Notes: generated by a model not told the origin, from the sequence alone. A stretch of 64,000 bases of DNA from Paraburkholderia tropica (GCF_914484835.1 NZ_CAJZAR010000048.1:54686-118685), one strand, 5' to 3'; counted from the first letter of the stretch, positions 17,358-26,949 are shown. A program made the numbers and translations.

Positions 17358-18230
17358 TTGAGCGATTTTTCGCGTATTACCGTGGTTAGCGTAACGGGAT
17401 TGCAGGCGGTCGCGTCGGGTGCGCTTTCGGCGATCGAACTCAGCATGCAGCAGTTACCTGGCAGCCGGGGCTTGCTGATCAGCCCGGCCCGACCGGCCGG
17501 CATGCAGGACCGCGTTCGACACATTCAAGTCAAGCCTTTTGGATATCTCGAGTATTCGATTTTTATACTCTATTCGCTCGGTCAATTTATCGAGACTGAA
17601 TTCGCGCTGGTTGTTCAGGATGACGGTTGGGCTGTCGATTCGAGAAACTGGAGACCCGAGTTTTTCGATTACGACTATCTGGGCGCACCCATTCAACTGG
17701 CGCGCGTCTATCAACACGATCAGCCGGTCTTTCGCCGTGGCTTTTCATGGGTTGAGGATGTCCTACGCGGCGCGCGTGTCGATAACATCTTCAATGGCGG
17801 CTTCAGTTTGCGCAGCAAGAAATTGCTGGACGCTCCACGAAGCCTGAGGATTCCGTTCCAGATTCCGGTCCCTTCGATTAGCGCCGACGCGCCTCATGCG
17901 ATGCAGTGGGACGGCGACGAAGTGAACGAAGACGTGTGGCTCTGCCTTTGCGCACGGCAGGTGCTCGAACGAGCGGGCGTAAAATTCCCGCCACTGGATA
18001 TCGCCAAACGCTTCTCCATCGAGCATGCCGCACCGCTATTGCATAGCCGCGAATCCGTCCGGCACATTTTCGGCCACCATAGCAAAATGCGCAAAATAGC
18101 CGATGAAAGCCGCAAAATCATTCGCTATGAGGCTTCCCGGGAACTCGCCGCATCGACCTATGGAGAAGCGTGGATCGCGGACTGGTTGCGCGATGTTGGC
18201 TACCGCATTCATTGGCCGTCTGACGATTAA
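17358..18230 (+). CDS. DUF5672-domain protein (putative glycosyltransferase-like)
   Basis: 290 residues from TTG 17358, with AGGGCGG upstream; no better ATG exists before the conserved part. The core, about residues 55-180, has the DUF5672 signature: hydrophobic FILYSLGQFIETEFALVVQD, DDGWAVDSRNW, FFDYDYLGAP, then NGGFSLRSKK. The acidic DDG and DxD-like residues and the GGF motif recall GT-A glycosyltransferases, but activity is inference. Codon use is clearly less GC-rich than its neighbours, suggesting transfer or a surface-polysaccharide origin. It stands alone between the sox and bet loci with no polysaccharide genes around. Confidence 0.8.
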   Translation: MSDFSRITVVSVTGLQAVASGALSAIELSMQQLPGSRGLLISPARPAGMQDRVRHIQVKPFGYLEYSIFILYSLGQFIETEFALVVQDDGWAVDSRNWRPEFFDYDYLGAPIQLARVYQHDQPVFRRGFSWVEDVLRGARVDNIFNGGFSLRSKKLLDAPRSLRIPFQIPVPSISADAPHAMQWDGDEVNEDVWLCLCARQVLERAGVKFPPLDIAKRFSIEHAAPLLHSRESVRHIFGHHSKMRKIADESRKIIRYEASRELAASTYGEAWIADWLRDVGYRIHWPSDD

Positions 18231-18273
18231 AAGACTTGCTGCGCCGCGCCATGCGCGGCGCTCGCTTAAAAAA

Positions 18274-19416
18274 TCAGAAGGAATGGCGCATGCCGATCCG
18301 CACATCGGCTTGCGTCGTGGTCGACGACGGCGTGAAGCTATAGCCGATCACGGCGTCGACGCCTTGCGAAGCCTTCAGCCAGTCGCCGGACACATAAACG
18401 TCGGTGCGTTTCGACAGCGCGTAATGCAGCCCCGCCGAAAGCTGATTCCAGTGATGGCCGTCGAAATGCGTGTACTGGTAGCCGCCAATCAGCGCGAGCG
18501 CGGGCGTGATCTGCCAATCGGCGCCGCCTTCGGCCACGAGCATGTGCTCGCTCTCGCCAAACGCCTTGATTTGCGTATAAGTGAAGTCGCCCATCAAGGT
18601 CACGTCGCCAATCGCATAACTCGCGCCAACACCGAATGTGCCTTGTTTATCGACGGGAAACGCGCTGTCCGCATAGAGATCGGTGACCGCGCCCGTGGTG
18701 GGATCGACGCTTACGGTCGGGCGGCCGAAGAACGTATGCACGCCGATCATCGCATAAGGATCGAATGCATAAATACCGGACGGATTATTCAACTGCGTAT
18801 AAGCCGCGCCCATTGCGAACGCACCGTGCTGATATTGCGCGCCCACGCTCCATGCACTGCCCGTATGAAAATCGCCCGGCGTGTTGCTGAACGAATACAT
18901 GCCGCCGAACTGGAAACCACCATACGTGTTCGACATGAACTTCACCGAATTCGGCAGATGGTCGCCATTCATCCGGTCGAAGTCGCCTTGATTGATCGCG
19001 TAACCGCTCGCCCATGCCGTGACGTTGAAGAGATAAACCATCTCCTGGGTCATGTCGATCTGATTGCCGAACGTGAGCGTGCCCCAATCGCTTTGCAAGC
19101 CGACATAGGCCGCGCGGCCGAATAGCGAACCGCCATTCGCGAGCGTGCCGCTGCCGAGGTGAAAGCCGCTCTCGAGCTCGAACACCGCTTTCACGCCGCC
19201 GCCGAGATCTTCCGTGCCCTTGATGCCCCAGCGGTTCGCATACGAAATGCCGTCGTCGAATTTCACTTGATGCGAGCCGCCTGCATTGCTTACGTAAGTC
19301 ACGCCCGCATCGATGATGCCGTACATCGTGACGCTGCTTTGTGCGTGACTTGTGCTCGCCAGGGTGGAAAGCGCCAGTGCGATTGCGGTCAGTACCAGTG
19401 CGTTTGCTTTTCTCAT
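18274..19416 (-). CDS. Gram-negative porin (general, OmpC-like betaproteobacterial type)
   Basis: 380 residues from ATG 19416. The first 24 residues are a signal peptide (MRKANALVLTAIALAL, ending STSHA), then the mature start QSSVTMYGIIDAG, which is the hallmark of Burkholderia porins. Alternating beta-strand pattern, ELESGFHLGSG, GRAAYVGLQSDWGTLTFGN, and the C-terminal phenylalanine (IGMRHSF) for outer-membrane insertion are present. The longer open frame upstream is not needed. It is divergent from betI and shares the control region, so betaine- or osmotically-linked expression is possible but not shown. Confidence 0.93.
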   Translation of the reverse strand: MRKANALVLTAIALALSTLASTSHAQSSVTMYGIIDAGVTYVSNAGGSHQVKFDDGISYANRWGIKGTEDLGGGVKAVFELESGFHLGSGTLANGGSLFGRAAYVGLQSDWGTLTFGNQIDMTQEMVYLFNVTAWASGYAINQGDFDRMNGDHLPNSVKFMSNTYGGFQFGGMYSFSNTPGDFHTGSAWSVGAQYQHGAFAMGAAYTQLNNPSGIYAFDPYAMIGVHTFFGRPTVSVDPTTGAVTDLYADSAFPVDKQGTFGVGASYAIGDVTLMGDFTYTQIKAFGESEHMLVAEGGADWQITPALALIGGYQYTHFDGHHWNQLSAGLHYALSKRTDVYVSGDWLKASQGVDAVIGYSFTPSSTTTQADVRIGMRHSF

Positions 19417-19771
19417 GGTGTCGGTCTCTCGTGACTCGCGATACGGTTGAAATGAGCCGCGTTTCAAGGTCTGACAGCGTGTTGCCAGCCCGTGCGGACG
19501 GACCAAACGTAAGCGTCCAAATCTCGCGCAACTTGCGCGCAAACGACGCGCACTGGCGCTGGCGCGACATGTGCGATGCGTGGACAACCCTGAGAAAAGC
19601 GTGCAAATCGTTATGCAGCAAGGCTCGCGAGGCGTTGCGAGCGGCCCGACCATCGACAATCCGACGTGCGCTTTTGCAAATGCGTCGCAGCGTGAACGCA
19701 ACGTTTTTATTGATTGATCATTCAATAAAAAATAATTAGAGTGAAGTCCTCCCCGTCCGTCCAGAATCATC
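19417..19771. promoter_or_regulatory. 355-bp divergent control region between the porin and betI
   Basis: No supportable gene. It contains an AT-rich palindrome, the BetI operator (listed separately), close to betI. The porin side has no obvious strong promoter hexamers that I can vouch for. Confidence 0.5.
19704..19731. promoter_or_regulatory. BetI operator upstream of betIBA
   Basis: A 28-bp near-perfect palindrome: arms TTTTTATTGA and TCAATAAAAA around a central TGATCA, with one mismatched pair. It ends 40 bp before the betI start. The core ATTGATTGA...TTCAAT matches the known bet operator style (ATTGA..CAAT). It would allow choline-relieved repression of betIBA by BetI. Confidence 0.8.
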
Positions 19772-20383
19772 ATGCCCAAGATCGGAATGCGCGACCTGCG
19801 TCGCGCCCAACTCATCGATGCGACGCTTCAGACCATCGACCAGGCAGGTCTGTCGGGCACGACGCTTGCGACTGTCGCGCAGCGCGCCAATATCTCGACC
19901 GGTATCGTCAGCCATTATTTCGGCGGCAAGGACGGGCTGCTCGAAGCCACCATGCGCCACGTATTGCGCGACCTGTGGGAAGCCACCATGCGCCGCCGCC
20001 TGGCCGCGAAGCCCGAGCCGCGCGCGCGTCTGCGTGCGATCGTCGCCGCGAATTTCGACGTCTCGCAGGTCAATACGCCGGTCATGAAAACCTGGCTCGC
20101 GTTCTGGGCCGAGAGCATGCATCAGCCCGCGCTGCGCCGTCTGCAACGCGTGAATACGCGGCGGCTCTATTCGAACCTCTGCGCTGAATTCGAAAAAGCC
20201 CTGCCGCGCGTCGCGTCCCGGCGCGCCGCTACGGGGCTCGCCGCCATGATCGACGGACTCTGGCTGCGCGGCGCGACGACCGGCGAACCCTTCGACACGA
20301 AAGCCGCCTTGCGGCTTGCCAACGATTACATCGACCTGCTGCTCGACGCGCGCGCCAAGGCGCGCACGCGCAAGTCGGCCTAA
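19772..20383 (+). CDS. betI: TetR-family transcriptional repressor BetI
   Basis: 203 residues. The N-terminal helix-turn-helix (LATVAQRANISTGIVSHYFGGKDGLLEATMR) begins near residue 32. The C-terminal ligand domain carries the BetI-typical TWLAFWAESMHQPALRRLQ and AAMIDGLWLRGA. It represses the bet genes and is relieved by choline. It is the first gene of betI-betB-betA, with only 10 bp to betB. The ribosome-binding site is weak. Confidence 0.95.
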   Translation: MPKIGMRDLRRAQLIDATLQTIDQAGLSGTTLATVAQRANISTGIVSHYFGGKDGLLEATMRHVLRDLWEATMRRRLAAKPEPRARLRAIVAANFDVSQVNTPVMKTWLAFWAESMHQPALRRLQRVNTRRLYSNLCAEFEKALPRVASRRAATGLAAMIDGLWLRGATTGEPFDTKAALRLANDYIDLLLDARAKARTRKSA

Positions 20384-20393
20384 CCCCGGAGTC

Positions 20394-21878
20394 ATGGCGA
20401 TGCCCCCGATGCCTCACTACCCGCTCGAACGCCTCTTCATTCACGGCACGTACGTCGACGCCACCAGTGGCGAAACTTTCGACACGCTCGATCCCGCCAG
20501 CGGCGAAACGCTCGCGACGGTGCAGCAAGCCAGCGCCGCCGATATCGACCGTGCCGTGCAGTCCGCGCGCGAAGGCCAGCGTGTCTGGGCCGCGATGACG
20601 GCCATGCAGCGCTCGCGCATCCTGCGCCGCGCCGTCGAGCTGCTGCGCGAGCGTAACGACGCGCTCGCCGAACTCGAAACGCACGACACCGGCAAACCCA
20701 TCGCGGAAACGCGTGCCGTCGATATCGTCACGGGCGCGGACGTGATCGAATACTATGCGGGCCTCGCGCCCGCACTCGAAGGCCAGCAAATTCCGCTGCG
20801 CGAGAGTTCGTTCGTGTATACGCGGCGCGAACCGCTGGGCGTGACGGCAGGCATCGGCGCCTGGAATTACCCGATTCAGATCGCGTGCTGGAAATCGGCG
20901 CCCGCGCTCGCGGCGGGTAATGCGATGATTTTCAAACCCAGCGAAATCACGCCGCTTTCCGCCGCGAAGCTCGCGGAAATCTATATCGAAGCGGGCGTGC
21001 CGCCGGGCGTGTTCAACGTCGTGCAAGGCGATGGCCGCGTGGGCGCACTGCTCAGCGCTCATCCGGGCATCGAGAAGATTTCGTTTACCGGCGGTGTCGA
21101 AACGGGCAAGAAAGTCATGGCCGCTGCGGGCGGTTCGTCGCTCAAGGAAGTGACGATGGAACTCGGCGGCAAGTCGCCGTTGATCGTATTCGAAGACGCC
21201 GATCTCGACCGCGCCGCCGACATCGCCGTAACGGCCAACTTCTTCAGCGCGGGCCAGGTGTGCACGAACGGCACCCGGGTTTTCGTTCAGGAATCCATAC
21301 GAGACGAATTCGAGGCGCGCGTGCTCGCTCGCGTGGCGCGCATTCGTATCGGCCAGCCCACCGATCCGTCCACCAACTTTGGCCCGCTCGCGAGCGCGGC
21401 GCAACTGGACAAGGTGCTCGGTTACATCGAGAGCGGCAAGCGCGAAGGCGCACGCTTGCTCGCGGGCGGCGAGCGGCTCGTCGACGGCGCGTTCGCGCGC
21501 GGGCAATACGTGGCGCCCACGGTGTTCTCCCATTGCCGCGACGACATGAAGATCGTGCGCGAAGAAATCTTCGGCCCAGTTATGAGCATGCTCTCGTTCA
21601 GCGATGAAGACGAAGTGATCGCGCGCGCCAACGACACGCTTTATGGTCTCGCCGCGGGCGTCGTCACGGAGAATCTCTCGCGCGCGCATCGCGTGATTCA
21701 TCACCTCGAAGCCGGCATTTGCTGGATCAATACCTGGGGCGAATCGCCTGCCGAAATGCCCGTGGGCGGCTACAAGCAATCCGGCGTGGGACGCGAAAAC
21801 GGTATCACGACGCTCGAACACTACACGCGCCTCAAATCCGTCCAGGTCGAACTGGGACCGTATCAGCCCGTCTTTTGA
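20394..21878 (+). CDS. betB: Betaine aldehyde dehydrogenase
   Basis: 494 residues from ATG 20394, with CCCCGGAG upstream; the frame is open further upstream inside betI. Catalytic glutamate in MELGGKSPLIVFEDADLD and nucleophilic cysteine in FFSAGQVCTNGTRVFV. TGIGAWNYPIQ and the NAD-binding TGGVETGKK are typical. It oxidises betaine aldehyde to glycine betaine in the cytosol. The betA start follows after 11 bp. Confidence 0.96.
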   Translation: MAMPPMPHYPLERLFIHGTYVDATSGETFDTLDPASGETLATVQQASAADIDRAVQSAREGQRVWAAMTAMQRSRILRRAVELLRERNDALAELETHDTGKPIAETRAVDIVTGADVIEYYAGLAPALEGQQIPLRESSFVYTRREPLGVTAGIGAWNYPIQIACWKSAPALAAGNAMIFKPSEITPLSAAKLAEIYIEAGVPPGVFNVVQGDGRVGALLSAHPGIEKISFTGGVETGKKVMAAAGGSSLKEVTMELGGKSPLIVFEDADLDRAADIAVTANFFSAGQVCTNGTRVFVQESIRDEFEARVLARVARIRIGQPTDPSTNFGPLASAAQLDKVLGYIESGKREGARLLAGGERLVDGAFARGQYVAPTVFSHCRDDMKIVREEIFGPVMSMLSFSDEDEVIARANDTLYGLAAGVVTENLSRAHRVIHHLEAGICWINTWGESPAEMPVGGYKQSGVGRENGITTLEHYTRLKSVQVELGPYQPVF

Positions 21879-21889
21879 GGGAGCCCGGC

Positions 21890-23611
21890 ATGGCAGCGCA
21901 AGACTATGACTACATCATCATCGGCGCGGGTTCGGCGGGTAACGTGCTCGCGACGCGGCTGACCGAAGACCGCAACGTTCGCGTGCTCCTGCTCGAAGCC
22001 GGCGGTCCCGATTACCGTTTCGATTTTCGGACGCAAATGCCCGCGGCGCTCGCGTATCCGCTGCAAGGGCGGCGCTACAACTGGGCCTACGAAACCGATC
22101 CCGAACCGCACATGAACAACCGGCGCATGGAATGCGGGCGCGGCAAGGGACTGGGCGGTTCATCGCTGATCAACGGCATGTGCTATATCCGTGGCAATGC
22201 GCTCGACTACGACGGTTGGGCCGAGCGCGAAGGCCTTCAAAACTGGAGCTATCACGATTGCCTGCCGTATTTTCGCAAGGCCGAAACGCGCGACGTCGGC
22301 GCGAACGATTATCACGGCGGCGACGGTCCCGTACACGTCACGACCAGCAAGCCCGGCGTCAATCCGCTATTCGAAGCGATGATCGAAGCGGGCGTGCAAG
22401 CAGGCTATCCGCACACCGACGACCTCAATGGCTATCGCCAGGAAGGCTTTGGTCCGATGGATCGCACGGTCACGGCGAAAGGCCGGCGTGCGAGCACCGC
22501 ACGCGGCTATCTGGATCAGGCAAAACACCGTTCGAACCTCGATATCGTCACGCACGCGGTCACCGATCGCATTCTCTTTAGCGGCAAGCGTGCGCAAGGC
22601 GTGGTGTTTCTCGACGGCCACGCGCGCATCACGCGTTATGCGCGCCGCGAAGTGCTGCTGTGCGCGGGCGCGATTGCTTCGCCGCAGATATTGCAGCGTT
22701 CGGGCGTGGGTCCGGGCGCGTGGTTGCGGGAACTCGATATTCCCATCGTGCTCGATTTGCCAGGCGTCGGGCAGAATCTTCAGGACCACCTGGAAATGTA
22801 TATGCAGTATGCGTGCAAGGAGCCCGTGTCGCTCTATCCTGCACTGCTGCTGCACAATCAGCCGGCGATCGGTCTCGAATGGATGTTCCGCGGCACCGGC
22901 ATCGGCGCGAGTAATCATTTCGAAGCGGGCGGCTTTATCCGCACGCGCGACGACGATCCCTGGCCGAATATTCAATATCACTTTCTACCGGTGGCGATCA
23001 ATTACAACGGCTCGAATGCGATCAAGATGCACGGCTTTCAGGCGCATGTTGGCTCAATGCGTTCGCCGAGCCGCGGACGCGTGAAGCTGCGCTCGCGCGA
23101 TCCGCGTCAGCATCCGTCGATTCTTTTCAACTATATGGCTGAGGCGCTCGATTGGCGCGAGTTTCGCGACGCCATCCGCATCACGCGCGAGATCATCGCG
23201 CAGCCAGCGCTCGATCGCTTCCGTGGACAAGAGCTCAGTCCTGGCGCCGATTTGAAAAGCGACGCGGAAATCGATGCATTCGTGCGAACGCGCGCCGAAA
23301 CGGCGTATCACCCGTCATGCTCGTGCGCGATGGGCTACGACAATATGGCCGTCGTGGATAACGAAGGCCGCGTGCATGGGCTGGACGGATTGCGCGTGGT
23401 CGATGCGTCGATCATGCCGCTCATCACCACCGGCAATCTCAATGCGCCGACGATCATGATGGCGGAGAAGATCGCCGACCGGATTCGCGGCAAGCAGGCG
23501 CTCGCGCGTTCGACTGCGGATTATTATGTGGCGAATGGTGCGCCCGCGCGCGGCGGCGAGGTGAAACGCACCGCCACGCGCCCGGAGAAACAGGTTCAGG
23601 CGATCTCTTGA
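21890..23611 (+). CDS. betA: Choline dehydrogenase
   Basis: 573 residues from ATG 21890 (MAAQDYDYIIIGAG), with GAGGGAG upstream. GMC oxidoreductase: FAD-binding IIIGAGSAGNVLATRL, GGSSLINGMCYIRGNALDYD, and the active-site histidine region TAYHPSCSCAMG. It oxidises choline to betaine aldehyde and can carry it on to betaine. The C-terminal tail (about residues 545-573) is basic and variable. A strong terminator follows 25 bp after the stop. Confidence 0.96.
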   Translation: MAAQDYDYIIIGAGSAGNVLATRLTEDRNVRVLLLEAGGPDYRFDFRTQMPAALAYPLQGRRYNWAYETDPEPHMNNRRMECGRGKGLGGSSLINGMCYIRGNALDYDGWAEREGLQNWSYHDCLPYFRKAETRDVGANDYHGGDGPVHVTTSKPGVNPLFEAMIEAGVQAGYPHTDDLNGYRQEGFGPMDRTVTAKGRRASTARGYLDQAKHRSNLDIVTHAVTDRILFSGKRAQGVVFLDGHARITRYARREVLLCAGAIASPQILQRSGVGPGAWLRELDIPIVLDLPGVGQNLQDHLEMYMQYACKEPVSLYPALLLHNQPAIGLEWMFRGTGIGASNHFEAGGFIRTRDDDPWPNIQYHFLPVAINYNGSNAIKMHGFQAHVGSMRSPSRGRVKLRSRDPRQHPSILFNYMAEALDWREFRDAIRITREIIAQPALDRFRGQELSPGADLKSDAEIDAFVRTRAETAYHPSCSCAMGYDNMAVVDNEGRVHGLDGLRVVDASIMPLITTGNLNAPTIMMAEKIADRIRGKQALARSTADYYVANGAPARGGEVKRTATRPEKQVQAIS

Positions 23612-23636
23612 TGCAATAGCGCATTGAATAAAACTG

Positions 23637-23667
23637 CTGGGGCTTCACACGAAGCCCCAGTTTTTTT
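23637..23667 (+). terminator. Rho-independent terminator of betIBA
   Basis: Perfect 10-bp stem CTGGGGCTTC / GAAGCCCCAG with loop ACAC, followed by seven T. Confidence 0.95.
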
Positions 23668-23676
23668 GCGTCCAAC

Positions 23677-23726
23677 AAAAAAGGCGCTGCGCGGAGTCGA
23701 CGAATCCGACTCCCACGCAGCGCCTT
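23677..23726 (-). terminator. Rho-independent terminator of the APC permease gene
   Basis: Stem of 11 bp (23681-23691 with 23716-23726) containing a nested hairpin. On the minus strand it is followed by a run of T (23682 down to 23677). It sits back to back with the betA terminator. Confidence 0.85.
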
Positions 23727-23744
23727 CCACACACTATCAACGAT

Positions 23745-25391
23745 TCAAACGCGAGCGGCCCAATAATGCGAGACCGCAATCGTCAACGCCGCCGCAATCA
23801 GCGCGCCATACGGTGCGAGATTCAACCAGACGCTGCGCTTCGGAACCTCCACTTCCATATCGAGCGCGCTGCCCGCCGGGAATCGTCCGCGATCCTGAAG
23901 ATAATGGCGGAACGCGAACACCGGTACGATCAGCAGCATCGCAATCAAACCATCGCGTAACGTGCCCTCGCCTTGCAGATTCGCACCCGCGCCCACGAAC
24001 ACAAGATTCGCGTAGCCACACAGCGCACCCAGCACGAGCAGCCACGTGGGACAACGGAACGGCCGCTCCCACTTTCCGCGATCCATGCGGTGTATCCAGC
24101 CCGATTGCAGATTCAGAAAAACAAACAGCATGTAGCAGACATTCGAAATCGACAGCACCGTCATATAGTCCGACATCGCGAGCAGCACGAGATTGAACCC
24201 GAGATCGGTCCACATTGCGGCCGTCGGCGCGCCATGCTCGTTGACGCGCGAAAGATAGCGCGGCAGCCATCCGTCGAGCGACGCCTGATAGAGCGTGCGC
24301 GACGATCCCATCATCGACGTCATGACGATCAGCAGAATCGACAGCATCAGCATGACGACCACCGCGTTGCCGACCCATGCGCCGCCGCCCACCATCGTGG
24401 CCATGGCGGTGCCCACGCCGGTGCCGTCGCCGATGCGCGGATCGAGCATCGCCTGCATGCCCAGCGAGCCCTGGAACGCGAGCGGCACGAGCGTCATCAC
24501 GACGAGACACAGAGCGCCGGACCAGAAGATCGCGCGCGCCGTATCGCGACGCGGATCGCGGAATTCGCGCGTGTAGCACACCGCGGTTTCGAAACCATAC
24601 GAGGCCCAGCCGGCCATGAACATCGCGCCCAATGCCATGACGACGCCTTGCCCGCTCCATGCGCCGAAGAACGAGGCCGTGAGATTGCCGTGCGCATCGT
24701 GGCCGAGTGGCAGCAAGGGAAAGAGATGTGTCGCGGGCACGTCGCCCGTGACGAATGGCACGAGGCCGACGATCAATAACGGCGTGAGCGATGCGATGCC
24801 GAGAATCTTCTGCGTTTTCGCGGCCTTCGATGCGCCGCTATGTTGCAGCCGGAATGTAATGAGCAGAAACGCGGCCGCAATCAGAAATGTCGCGTTGATG
24901 CGCAGCGTGAGACCGGGCTTGATGAAGTCGAGATGCGCGAGCGTCCAGCGCCATTGCAGAATGGCGGCGTCAGGTGCGAACAAGGTGGCGAGCGCGTAAT
25001 TCGCGGCGAGCCCGCAACCGAGCGCGAGCATGGGCGACCACGCGAGCCAGTTGCACCACACCGAAACGGGCGCGATCATCTTGCTGTATCGCACCCAGCC
25101 AATCGCGCCATACACCGATGCGCCGCCCGATTTATGCGGAAAGAGTCCCGAGATTTCCGCATACGTGGCGCTTTGCACGAGGCCCATCGTGATCGACGCG
25201 ATCCAGATCGCCCAGGCGGGCTGACCGATGGTCGCGCACACGCCGCCGATCGTGAACAGCACGCCCGCCGGCACACCGCTCGTGACCCAGAACGCGTCTT
25301 TCCACGTGAGCCCGCGCTGCAATGCATGACCGTGGGCGCTGCGAGCGCCGGCCTCGTCGGCCGAGCGCGGTCGAAATCCCGCTTGCTCCAT
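23745..25391 (-). CDS. APC-superfamily amino acid/amine permease
   Basis: 548 residues from ATG 25391 with GGAGGAGG upstream. About twelve hydrophobic segments. N-terminal features of the APC family are AFWVTSGVPAGVLFTIGG, a first-helix glycine-rich region, and SATYAEISGLFPHKSGGASVYG. The protein is an inner-membrane, proton-coupled importer. Its position between betA and the betaine-binding protein suggests an amine such as choline, betaine, carnitine or a related amino acid, but the substrate is not determined by anything I can see. It has its own terminator. Confidence 0.85.
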   Translation of the reverse strand: MEQAGFRPRSADEAGARSAHGHALQRGLTWKDAFWVTSGVPAGVLFTIGGVCATIGQPAWAIWIASITMGLVQSATYAEISGLFPHKSGGASVYGAIGWVRYSKMIAPVSVWCNWLAWSPMLALGCGLAANYALATLFAPDAAILQWRWTLAHLDFIKPGLTLRINATFLIAAAFLLITFRLQHSGASKAAKTQKILGIASLTPLLIVGLVPFVTGDVPATHLFPLLPLGHDAHGNLTASFFGAWSGQGVVMALGAMFMAGWASYGFETAVCYTREFRDPRRDTARAIFWSGALCLVVMTLVPLAFQGSLGMQAMLDPRIGDGTGVGTAMATMVGGGAWVGNAVVVMLMLSILLIVMTSMMGSSRTLYQASLDGWLPRYLSRVNEHGAPTAAMWTDLGFNLVLLAMSDYMTVLSISNVCYMLFVFLNLQSGWIHRMDRGKWERPFRCPTWLLVLGALCGYANLVFVGAGANLQGEGTLRDGLIAMLLIVPVFAFRHYLQDRGRFPAGSALDMEVEVPKRSVWLNLAPYGALIAAALTIAVSHYWAARV

Positions 25392-25611
25392 CTGCCTCCT
25401 CCTCTCGTTGAACGCTAAACAGCCAAAATCACCGGGCCAATAGGGGAATACGGCGAATGCAAACGCGTGCGGAAACGTGCTGACGCGCGTGCGCGGCATC
25501 GCGTATTCAACGCGCGCCGCGCACGAGATTCAAAAGATTGTTCCGCGCACCGATTCCCTATGCCGCCGCGCGTATTAGCAAGAGGCGCGCCCGGCTCGAT
25601 GCCCAGCCCAT

Positions 25612-26562
25612 TCAGTTCGCGCCGAGATACGCGCGCACGGCGGGCAAGCCGGGCTTGCCGTCGAGCGTCGTGACGCCCTGGAGCCATTTGTCGAGCACCT
25701 GCGGATTGGTCTTGAGCCAGTCGGCGGCGGCTTTGTTCGGATCTTCCTTGTTGGCGATCGGCACCATCAGATGGTTTTCGATGGCCGTCGTGAATTGCAG
25801 GTTCGAAACGAGTTTCGCCACGTTGGGGCAGCGTGCGCTGTAATCGGGCGGCACTGCCGTGAGCACGCGCGCCTCGCCGTAGTTGGGACCGAATACGTCG
25901 TCGCCGCCCGCGAGGTAATCGATCTTCATCTGCACGTTCATCGGATGCGGTTCCCAGCCAAGGAAGACGATCCATTGCTTCTCGCGCACCGCGCGGTTCA
26001 CCTGCACGAGCATGCCCGCCTCGCTCGATTCGATCAGCTTGAATTTGCCGAGGCCATATTGATTGCCGTCGATCATTTTCTGGATCAGCTGATTGCCGTC
26101 GTTGCCGGGCTCGATGCCGTAAATGCGGCCCTGCAATTTATCGGCGTATTTAGCGATGTCCTGGAACGAGTGCAGACCGCCCTGATACACGTAATCGGGC
26201 ACCGCGAGCGTGTATTTCGCGCCGACGAGATTGGGCGTTTGCAGCACCTTGATCGTGCCCGCCTTTGTGAACGGCTCGATGATCGGGTCCATCGTCGGCG
26301 ACCAATAACCGAGGAACACGTCGATCTGCTTGCTCTTGATCCCCGCGAACGTGATCGGCACCGATGCGATCGTCTTCGTCGGCGTATAACCGAGGCCCGC
26401 GAGTATCGTCGAGGCCACGCCCGTGGTCGCGGCGATATCGGTCCAGCCGACGTCGGCGAAACGCACGGCCTTGCACTGGGCCGGGTCAGCGGCAAAGGCG
26501 CTCGAACAGGCGGCTGCGGCAAACAGGAGCGCGCAGGCTTGCAGTGTCTGGAATCGGCACAT
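25612..26562 (-). CDS. choX: Choline/glycine betaine ABC transporter substrate-binding protein
   Basis: 316 residues from ATG 26562 with AAGGAGAA upstream. Signal peptide MCRFQTLQACALLFAAAACSSAFA, then the mature protein (OpuAC family). FADVGWTDIAATTGVA, DVFLGYWSPTMDP and FLGWEPHPMN supply the aromatic residues that cage quaternary amines in ChoX/ProX-type proteins. It is periplasmic, delivering choline or betaine to an ABC importer. No permease or ATPase gene is next to it, so it is an orphan component that must work with ChoW/ChoV elsewhere, as is known for single binding proteins in Pseudomonas. A BetI-like operator lies about 180 bp upstream. The cysteine at the signal's end (CSSA) could suggest a lipoprotein, but no good lipobox follows. 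Confidence 0.88.
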   Translation of the reverse strand: MCRFQTLQACALLFAAAACSSAFAADPAQCKAVRFADVGWTDIAATTGVASTILAGLGYTPTKTIASVPITFAGIKSKQIDVFLGYWSPTMDPIIEPFTKAGTIKVLQTPNLVGAKYTLAVPDYVYQGGLHSFQDIAKYADKLQGRIYGIEPGNDGNQLIQKMIDGNQYGLGKFKLIESSEAGMLVQVNRAVREKQWIVFLGWEPHPMNVQMKIDYLAGGDDVFGPNYGEARVLTAVPPDYSARCPNVAKLVSNLQFTTAIENHLMVPIANKEDPNKAAADWLKTNPQVLDKWLQGVTTLDGKPGLPAVRAYLGAN

Positions 26563-26740
26563 CTTGTTCTCCTTGGGAATGCACAGCGTCGGTCGGTTCC
26601 GTGTGGACGGGCCGCCGCGACGCCGTGCAGCCCATGACACATGGTCGTCCGGCAAAAAACCGGTCAACGTAGCAATTGCGACGAGCAATTGCGCGGAAAC
26701 GACAAGACGCGCTGGCAATGCGCCTGGAACAAGGGTTTAT

Positions 26741-26758
26741 ATTGATTGAACGATCAAT
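26741..26758. promoter_or_regulatory. Second BetI-like operator, upstream of choX
   Basis: ATTGAT, spacer TGAACG, ATCAAT. It matches the betI operator core in 15 of 18 positions and keeps the ATTGATTGA half exactly. It lies about 180 bp upstream of the choX start. Function is inferred from the match and from the gene it precedes. Confidence 0.65.
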
Positions 26759-26918
26759 TTACCTGCGGATGCCGGCCAAGCTTTCAGAGCGTTTTCGAAA
26801 CGCTAACGGGGAACGCTGAAGAATTATTCAGATTGCGGCGTTGTGCGAAGCGACTTTGGCGCGCGCTACGATATGCACTCGCAAAATGATCAGGATATCG
26901 AATTGATCGAAGCGCAGG

Positions 26919-26949
26919 AAGGACTCGATCGAGATACCATCGAGTCCTT
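26919..26949. terminator. Hairpin downstream of the lactonase gene, possible terminator
   Basis: Perfect 11-bp stem AAGGACTCGAT / ATCGAGTCCTT with a 9-base loop, 15 bp past the lactonase stop. There is no T-run on the minus strand, so termination is uncertain. Confidence 0.45.
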
